Under the pieces are notes generated by a model, which did no database searches, was not told the DNA's origin, and saw only the letters and a program-made list of their open reading frames with translations. A DNA stretch of 21,486 bases from Euryarchaeota archaeon UBA82. Its GTDB lineage: Archaea; Thermoplasmatota; Poseidoniia; Poseidoniales; Poseidoniaceae. Positions 17,222-21,486 of this stretch are shown one piece after another. Position numbers and translations under genes: made by a program. Position 1 is the first letter of the stretch. Each line of letters opens with the position of its first letter. Location: the NCBI GenBank assembly GCA_002496635.1, contig DAKQ01000072.1:1397-22882 (forward strand), given 5' to 3'.

Positions 17222-19231
17222 TTACTCCATCGAGATTCCAGAAACTTCTTGCGTTGTCTCTAATTGAAGAGGAAGCATTTCCAATTCGTAATTGTTTACG
17301 TTATTGTTTGCAGACCATGCCTTTGCCCAGTCATCAAGATCTCGCTGATTGAGTTGTTGGCACATCCACTCGAGTGCGTTTTCGAGATTTCCTTTCGTTG
17401 CAGTAAGACGGTTGAGAATTACTTGGTTCATCTCGATGTGGTTCACACTGTTTCCAAGGATACATCCCTTTGGAATAACGGCCCAGCGAAGTCGACGCTC
17501 TTGATGAGCATTCACGATAGCCTGGCAAGCAAGCCTAGGTCCATACGATTGAATTTCAGAGACTCCAGACCACATCGCGAGCTGACGTTCATTCGCACGT
17601 GATGGAATGTCCTTGCGGAATGCAGGGTGGCGAATGTAGACTGAACCATGTTCGTCTTCGGTAAAGTGAACACCGCGAATGAAGGGGCGGGAAGCCCTTG
17701 TCTTGTCCCAGCTTGTGATGTTGCTCGAATGAGCAGTTTGGTCGATTTCACCGACACGTACCTTGACAGTTTGTTCCTGGGTAGCAAGCCAGTGGTCACG
17801 GTCTCCAAGACGTGGTAATTCAGACATGCTGTCAAGAATGTTCAGGATGTGTTTCCGTTCTATTTGATCACGAGGGAGTCTCGGAACAGCCCACGTATTG
17901 CGAGCCCACTGAACCCATCGAGTTCTTGGAAGGCTAAACGAGGGTACACGTGAAGACAAACCAGTACCAACTCTTCGCAGATCGGAACGGGTTACCGGGC
18001 CAATCACATTGAGAGCTTCAGTACCATGAGGTGTTGATGAGATGCCTAATATCGCAACGCCTTGGGTCATTCCAGGGAAGAGTAGGTTTGCTTCTTCGAT
18101 TGCCCATACTTCTCTCCAAGAATGCTTCTCAACCAATAATTTCCTTAGTGGGTGAGATGACTGTTCACGCAGGAGACTATCAGGTGCAACAACTCGCATT
18201 TGGCCAGTTTCACTGAGGATTTGCATCCCACGTTCGATGAAGAGGCGATACAGATTTACATTTCCCCTCATTGTTGAGAATCTTGGGCCGTCATCATTCT
18301 TTAGATTCCGAAGAGTTTCACTTAGATTTTTTCTTCGTTGAGAACCATCTTCCATACCTCTGAATCGGTCTTTGATTCGCAACCAAGGAGGATTTGCAAT
18401 AATCAATCGTGGTGATTCAGCCCACGGCCAATCATGTTGAAGTGCATCAGAACAGATCACGTTTTGTTCCAGAATTTCTTCAATCTCCTTTCGATTAGCT
18501 TTCCCTTCTTGTTCTCCATCTATGGAAACGAGGTCGAGTCGTATCGATTCAAGAAGGAGTCGCTTCTTTGTGGATTCAACCACAAGAGCATCGACATCGA
18601 TTAATTGGAATCCTCTGAATAAACGTATTGTATCCTGCTTCTTTAGTTCAGCATCTTGGCCTTCGAACAGTTCACTGTGCTTTCGAAGTATACGGGCGTG
18701 GAAAATTCCTCCTCCACAGGACATATCTGAGAATGGGAGAGGGATTCCACTGCTGGTTCGCTCGCCACGTTCAACTGCCTCAAGTGCATCACCATCGAGT
18801 GTAACTTCTTCTTCCGCAGGCGGGAAGTTTAGTTTCTTGATGTGCTTCTGGAAACCAGGGGGGAGGTCTGCAAGATGCATGTTTGTTGTTTGTTTCTTGA
18901 CCTTTGGTTGGATTGTTGTATCAAGCATTTCCGATGTAATGACGGAATCGGCGAGACGAGGAGGAGTTGGATGAGCCCCTCGGGGAGAGCGGCCATCGGA
19001 TTCAGCATCATGACGAGCGAGCAGATGGTCGAGAACGTGCCCAGGGTCTGTTAGAAGATTTGCAGGAAGTGTTGGCCAATCTTCAGGCAGCAAAGCAGCA
19101 ATTGGTTGATGGTTTTTGAGAGATTCTTCCCACGCAGCCAGCCAAATATTGATTTGTTCTGCTCTGTCATTAAGACATCGATCTAATCTTGCATACCATC
19201 CGCTGACACCGTTCTGCATAGTCCGCCCCAT
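17222..19231 (-). CDS. N6-adenine-type DNA methyltransferase (Eco57I/TaqI-like, large single chain)
   Basis: Motif order is X-I-IV, as in gamma-class N6-adenine methyltransferases. A motif X-like segment, RGAHPTPPRLADSVITSE, sits at about residues 84-101. The SAM-binding motif I, SDMSCGGGIF, is at about 168-177, and the catalytic ANPPWLRIKDR (the NPPY/W motif IV) at 279-289. Downstream are VVAPDSLLREQSSHPLRKLL and LFPGMTQGVAILGI, typical of Eco57I-type enzymes. A C-terminal target-recognition-like half follows (FIRGVHF, ILGNSVNHIEM). Length is 669 aa from the ATG at 19231; a TTG at 19246 and an ATG at 19219 are alternatives. No nuclease motif is seen in the chain. It follows the two TerB-like genes by about 50 bp. 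Confidence 0.85.
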   Translation of the reverse strand: MGRTMQNGVSGWYARLDRCLNDRAEQINIWLAAWEESLKNHQPIAALLPEDWPTLPANLLTDPGHVLDHLLARHDAESDGRSPRGAHPTPPRLADSVITSEMLDTTIQPKVKKQTTNMHLADLPPGFQKHIKKLNFPPAEEEVTLDGDALEAVERGERTSSGIPLPFSDMSCGGGIFHARILRKHSELFEGQDAELKKQDTIRLFRGFQLIDVDALVVESTKKRLLLESIRLDLVSIDGEQEGKANRKEIEEILEQNVICSDALQHDWPWAESPRLIIANPPWLRIKDRFRGMEDGSQRRKNLSETLRNLKNDDGPRFSTMRGNVNLYRLFIERGMQILSETGQMRVVAPDSLLREQSSHPLRKLLVEKHSWREVWAIEEANLLFPGMTQGVAILGISSTPHGTEALNVIGPVTRSDLRRVGTGLSSRVPSFSLPRTRWVQWARNTWAVPRLPRDQIERKHILNILDSMSELPRLGDRDHWLATQEQTVKVRVGEIDQTAHSSNITSWDKTRASRPFIRGVHFTEDEHGSVYIRHPAFRKDIPSRANERQLAMWSGVSEIQSYGPRLACQAIVNAHQERRLRWAVIPKGCILGNSVNHIEMNQVILNRLTATKGNLENALEWMCQQLNQRDLDDWAKAWSANNNVNNYELEMLPLQLETTQEVSGISME

Positions 19232-19284
19232 CCAGTGGGTATTCAATCATGGTTTGAATGTGCCTGTCAAAATCATGAAACCTT

Positions 19285-19734
19285 TCATTCTGATGTGTTT
19301 TGCTCGAAAGCCGTTAAATTAAGAACACTGTTTGCAGTTTGGTGCCATTTCCATCCATTTGAAACCCAGTCGAAAACTTGCTTCAACTCATCCTTTGAGA
19401 TTTCAGCTTTCTTGGCAATCTGTTTGAGAATTCTCACTTCTCTTTTATCATAATCTCCATCGGCAGCAGCCAGTAAAGCCCCATCTCTTAACACAAAGCG
19501 GAGGGTTTGAACCTCAGCATTTTTGAGTAAATTCGAAAGACGATGAGGGTCATGAAGACCTTTGCGAATTGAAGTTCTTGCTTCGGGATGAACCATAGCC
19601 CGCCCCATCAAACCTTCCAGAACTTGTATTTCTTCACGGACAATTTCACCGTCTGCTGCTGCAATCAGGACGAGTAAATCCGCGTAACGAGAACGCTCAC
19701 CCGCATCCAAATTAGCGACATCGTCGCAAAACAT
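19285..19734 (-). CDS. TerB-like domain protein, copy 2
   Basis: The helical TerB-like fold is recognisable by two repeated helix-acidic-loop-helix units: LLVLIAAADGEIVREEIQVLE in the N-terminal third and GALLAAADGDYDKREVRILKQ in the C-terminal half. TerB proteins belong to tellurite-resistance-related stress systems and bind metal through such acidic loops. It aligns along nearly its whole length with the gene just upstream and ends in the same Trp-rich region (FDWVSNGWKWHQ). I prefer the ATG at 19734, which has AAGGTTGAT just upstream. A TTG at 19743 would overlap the previous stop (TTGA) and add three residues. The methyltransferase gene follows about 50 bp later. Confidence 0.8.
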   Translation of the reverse strand: MFCDDVANLDAGERSRYADLLVLIAAADGEIVREEIQVLEGLMGRAMVHPEARTSIRKGLHDPHRLSNLLKNAEVQTLRFVLRDGALLAAADGDYDKREVRILKQIAKKAEISKDELKQVFDWVSNGWKWHQTANSVLNLTAFEQNTSE

Positions 19735-19739
19735 ACCAA

Positions 19740-20174
19740 TCAACCTTGTTGGAGTGTATTGAGTAACTCAACACCCTCTTCCATCCATCCATACCCTTTT
19801 TTGGCCCACTCGATGAGGTCATTGACTGCATTTTCAGCAAGTCCAAGGTGTTCTGCAATTTCTTGAAGAACGTCAAATTCATCACCGTCGATAGAACCAT
19901 CTGCAGTCGCCATAAGCAAGGCATCTCTCAAAGCAAGGCGTCCTGATTCTGGACCAAGATCTTCAAGGATTTCTTCCAGTGGGGGGGGATTCTTCAATGC
20001 TCTTCGAAGTTGGTCACGTTGGTTTGGTGAGAGGAGAGCAGTACCGATTCGCTGTTCGAACATTGCGAGTTCATCGACAGTAATTTCGTCGTCGACACGC
20101 GCCATATAAGCAAGAAGGCGGGCATAGGCAAATCGTTCATCGCGAGGCAATTTGTGCAGTGTGTCAGGCAGCAT
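19740..20174 (-). CDS. TerB-like domain protein, copy 1
   Basis: This 144-aa helical protein has two acidic helix-loop-helix units: LLAYMARVDDEITVDELAMFE (about 20-40) and ALLMATADGSIDGDEFDVLQEIAEHLGL (about 85-112). The second matches the TerB hallmark ('ADG.ID..E...L..ia..lgl'). It ends with IEWAKKGYGWMEEGVELL, the counterpart of the Trp-rich end of the neighbouring paralogue, so the pair arose by tandem duplication. It begins at the ATG at 20174 and is first in the TerB-TerB-methyltransferase cluster. An uninterrupted run of eight G (C on the coding strand) at 19981-19988 encodes part of KNPPPLEE. Function is unproven; TerB family membership is by sequence pattern only. Confidence 0.8.
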   Translation of the reverse strand: MLPDTLHKLPRDERFAYARLLAYMARVDDEITVDELAMFEQRIGTALLSPNQRDQLRRALKNPPPLEEILEDLGPESGRLALRDALLMATADGSIDGDEFDVLQEIAEHLGLAENAVNDLIEWAKKGYGWMEEGVELLNTLQQG

Positions 20175-20298
20175 ATGACATACACTCGCGCTTCTCCATC
20201 AAGAACCTCTCGCCTCTACGAGGGGAAAAACACCGAAGTTTGGACCACTCTTAGGGCGCCAGAGCATGGTTGAAAGGTATTGACTCAATGGGGCGCAC

Positions 20299-20661
20299 AT
20301 GCATCCGTCAATAAACGTACTTGGAACAGAATTGCAAATGTGTTCAAACGAACCGAAAACAGGCTGGTATCGCGATGGATGCTGTAACACCGATGAAAAC
20401 GATCGAGGCTCTCACACTGTATGTTGCGTTGTTACCGATGATTTCCTTGAATATGCTCGCCAACAAGGCAACGACCTCATCACTCCCGCACCGCATTTCT
20501 CTTTTCCTGGATTGAAAGCAGGAGATTCCTGGTGTGTCTGTGCACGAACATGGCTTGCAGCAGTCAATGCAGGAATGGGGTGCCCAGTCGATTTGGAAGC
20601 AACCCACGAAGAAGCACTGAGTATTATCTCTCTTGAGATTTTAGAAACTCATGCAATCTGA
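20299..20661 (+). CDS. DUF2237-family protein
   Basis: The 120-aa protein matches the DUF2237 pattern through its length: NVLGTELQMCSNEPKTGWYRDGCCNT at the start, then GSHTVCCVVTDDFLEY, GNDLITPAPHFSFPGLKAGDSWC and finally DLEATHEEALSIISLEILETHAI. The family is widespread in bacteria, small, soluble and of unknown function. Conserved cysteines (CSN, GCCNT, HTVCC, WCVCA) suggest metal or cofactor binding, but this is not established. It is the only plus-strand gene in this part, divergent from the TerB pair across 124 bp. Its last 13 bases overlap the convergent gtrA-like gene. Confidence 0.9.
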   Translation: MHPSINVLGTELQMCSNEPKTGWYRDGCCNTDENDRGSHTVCCVVTDDFLEYARQQGNDLITPAPHFSFPGLKAGDSWCVCARTWLAAVNAGMGCPVDLEATHEEALSIISLEILETHAI

Positions 20662-21095
20662 TTTTCTTCAGTTTTGTATTGGAAGACCAAAAGGCGCATT
20701 ATCGCCCAGATAATTATTCCCCATGATAGCAGATTTGCTAACCCTAGCCATCGCAACGTTTCTTCTGGTCGATTAGCGAATAATCCAATTGTATATGTTG
20801 AGCCAGCCAAACTGAATACGTAGGTGCCAAATGAGGCACCGATTGTCCATTGAATCGATTTTCTGTTATCGAATGTAAACCATCGATGAACGAAATGAGC
20901 CATGAGCCCTGTTGTCCCCCATGCAACTCCCCATGCGATTCGAATCCCAGTCGAATCATCGCTTAGAAACAGACGAAGAAATTCCCAAAGAAGGAAAAAT
21001 ACGCCGCTGTTAAATCCTCCTGCAAGGGCGAATCTCTGAAGAGAACCTCTTGGAGCAAGGCGATCAAAGGTTGAATCGTCGCCCATTTCAATCAT
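20649..21095 (-). CDS. GtrA-family membrane protein
   Basis: GtrA-like proteins are small four-TM proteins of cell-surface polysaccharide pathways, proposed to flip undecaprenyl- or polyprenyl-linked sugars. The family start RFALAGGFNSGVFFLLWEFLR is present, followed by the typical AHFVHRWFTFDNR and hydrophobic helices at about 18-36, 50-68, 80-100 and 115-135 (counted from the ATG at 21095). The start is uncertain: ATGs at 21098, 21095 and 21086 and a GTG at 21113 are in frame. I chose 21095, which overlaps the preceding dehydrogenase stop by 8 bases (ATGATTGA). Its position behind a UDP-sugar dehydrogenase-type gene fits surface glycan work. Confidence 0.75.
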   Translation of the reverse strand: MIEMGDDSTFDRLAPRGSLQRFALAGGFNSGVFFLLWEFLRLFLSDDSTGIRIAWGVAWGTTGLMAHFVHRWFTFDNRKSIQWTIGASFGTYVFSLAGSTYTIGLFANRPEETLRWLGLANLLSWGIIIWAIMRLLVFQYKTEENQIA

Positions 21096-21486
21096 CATTA
21101 GTGATGACATCACTTGGTTTTCCAGTCAAGGTTTGTCGTAATCTTAGGTTGTCTTTTTGCATTGCATCCATCCATTCATATTTGCAACCAAGTTCATCAG
21201 CTAATACGCCAAGTGCTAGGGAATCTTTTGGTAGACATTTCCCTCCAAATCCTCGGTACAATCCGAAGATGGGATCGAGATGGGATGGCCCGATAGGTTG
21301 TGCTTGTTCGGATGTAATGATATCACGAATCGTATACCAGTCCTCTCCGAGCCCTTCACAAATATCGTACAGTTGGTTAGCAAACGTGACCTTCATCGCA
21401 TAAAATGTGTTTTTTGTGTACTTTACAAGTTCAGCCTGTGTCGGTGTAACTTGAAACGTTTGTTCACGGCGAAGAACACCCGCTTG
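21088..21486 (-). CDS. UDP-glucose/GDP-mannose dehydrogenase family protein (5' partial)
   Basis: Only the C-terminal 132 residues are inside the window; the frame is open to the last base and the gene continues beyond it. The visible part starts in the central helical domain (AELVKYTKNTFYAMKVTFANQLYDICEGLG). It holds the catalytic-cysteine signature GFGGKCLPKD, in which the Cys forms the thiohemiacetal during two-step NAD-dependent oxidation of the sugar C6. The family oxidises UDP-glucose, UDP-ManNAc or GDP-mannose to the uronate. The C-terminal UDP-binding domain looks short or absent: the protein ends about 45 residues after the catalytic Cys. It is followed by the gtrA-like gene with an overlap. 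Confidence 0.88.
   Translation of the reverse strand, partial: QAGVLRREQTFQVTPTQAELVKYTKNTFYAMKVTFANQLYDICEGLGEDWYTIRDIITSEQAQPIGPSHLDPIFGLYRGFGGKCLPKDSLALGVLADELGCKYEWMDAMQKDNLRLRQTLTGKPSDVITNDD

Noticed and set aside
17222..20174. Complete restriction-modification system
   Set aside because: A methyltransferase is present but no endonuclease motif or gene is visible, so a full R-M system cannot be claimed.
21369..21379. tRNA D-arm-like string AGTTGGTTAGC
   Set aside because: Sits inside the dehydrogenase reading frame and no acceptor stem, anticodon arm or T-arm partner can be placed around it.
1..21486. CRISPR array, IS element, integrase or prophage
   Set aside because: I found no regularly spaced repeats, transposase or integrase motifs, or terminal inverted repeats; the genes look like ordinary chromosomal genes.

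Overview
The window reads as a compact euryarchaeal chromosome segment. The archaeal signs are a DNA topoisomerase VI pair (A and B), a transcription factor B (TFB), an archaeal-type winged-helix regulator, AT-rich TATA-like elements, and surface proteins with CARDB or FN3-like ectodomains and one C-terminal membrane anchor. These sit with bacterial-looking genes (RNase HI, GcvH, GalU, a DUF2237 protein, an aconitase fusion). The mix and moderate GC content suggest a planktonic Marine Group II/Poseidoniales-like lineage. That assignment is inference from gene content; no database search was possible.

Layout. (1) 1-1233 (+): 3' part of a CARDB surface protein. (2) 1237-6269 (-): a tight cluster transcribed top6B, top6A, a two-TM membrane protein, then a winged-helix regulator. 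(3) 6406-9216 (-): a single-chain aconitase-family enzyme followed by a PAP2-type membrane phosphatase/transferase. (4) 9367-13854 (+): TFB, a HEAT-like repeat protein and a large secreted membrane-anchored protein. (5) 13855-14265 (-): a four-TM protein, divergent from GalU-like nucleotidyltransferase 14317-15183 (+). (6) 15174-17104 (-): THEP1-type NTPase, a small two-TM protein, GcvH, RNase HI. (7) 17222-20174 (-): two tandem TerB-like paralogues followed by a large N6-adenine-type DNA methyltransferase. (8) 20299-20661 (+): DUF2237 protein. (9) 20649-21486 (-): the end of a UDP-glucose/GDP-mannose dehydrogenase-family gene and a GtrA-family membrane protein.

How the genes relate. Topo VI A and B are translationally coupled and form one heterotetrameric enzyme. 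GalU-like (UDP-glucose synthesis), the UDP-sugar dehydrogenase and GtrA could feed surface glycan synthesis. The TerB-TerB-methyltransferase cluster is the best candidate for a poorly described system, although no nuclease lies in view. Genes are packed very tightly: all four convergent junctions have a gap of 3 bp or less, or overlap. No gene-free stretch exceeds about 150 bp. I saw no tRNA, rRNA, CRISPR, IS element or integrase.
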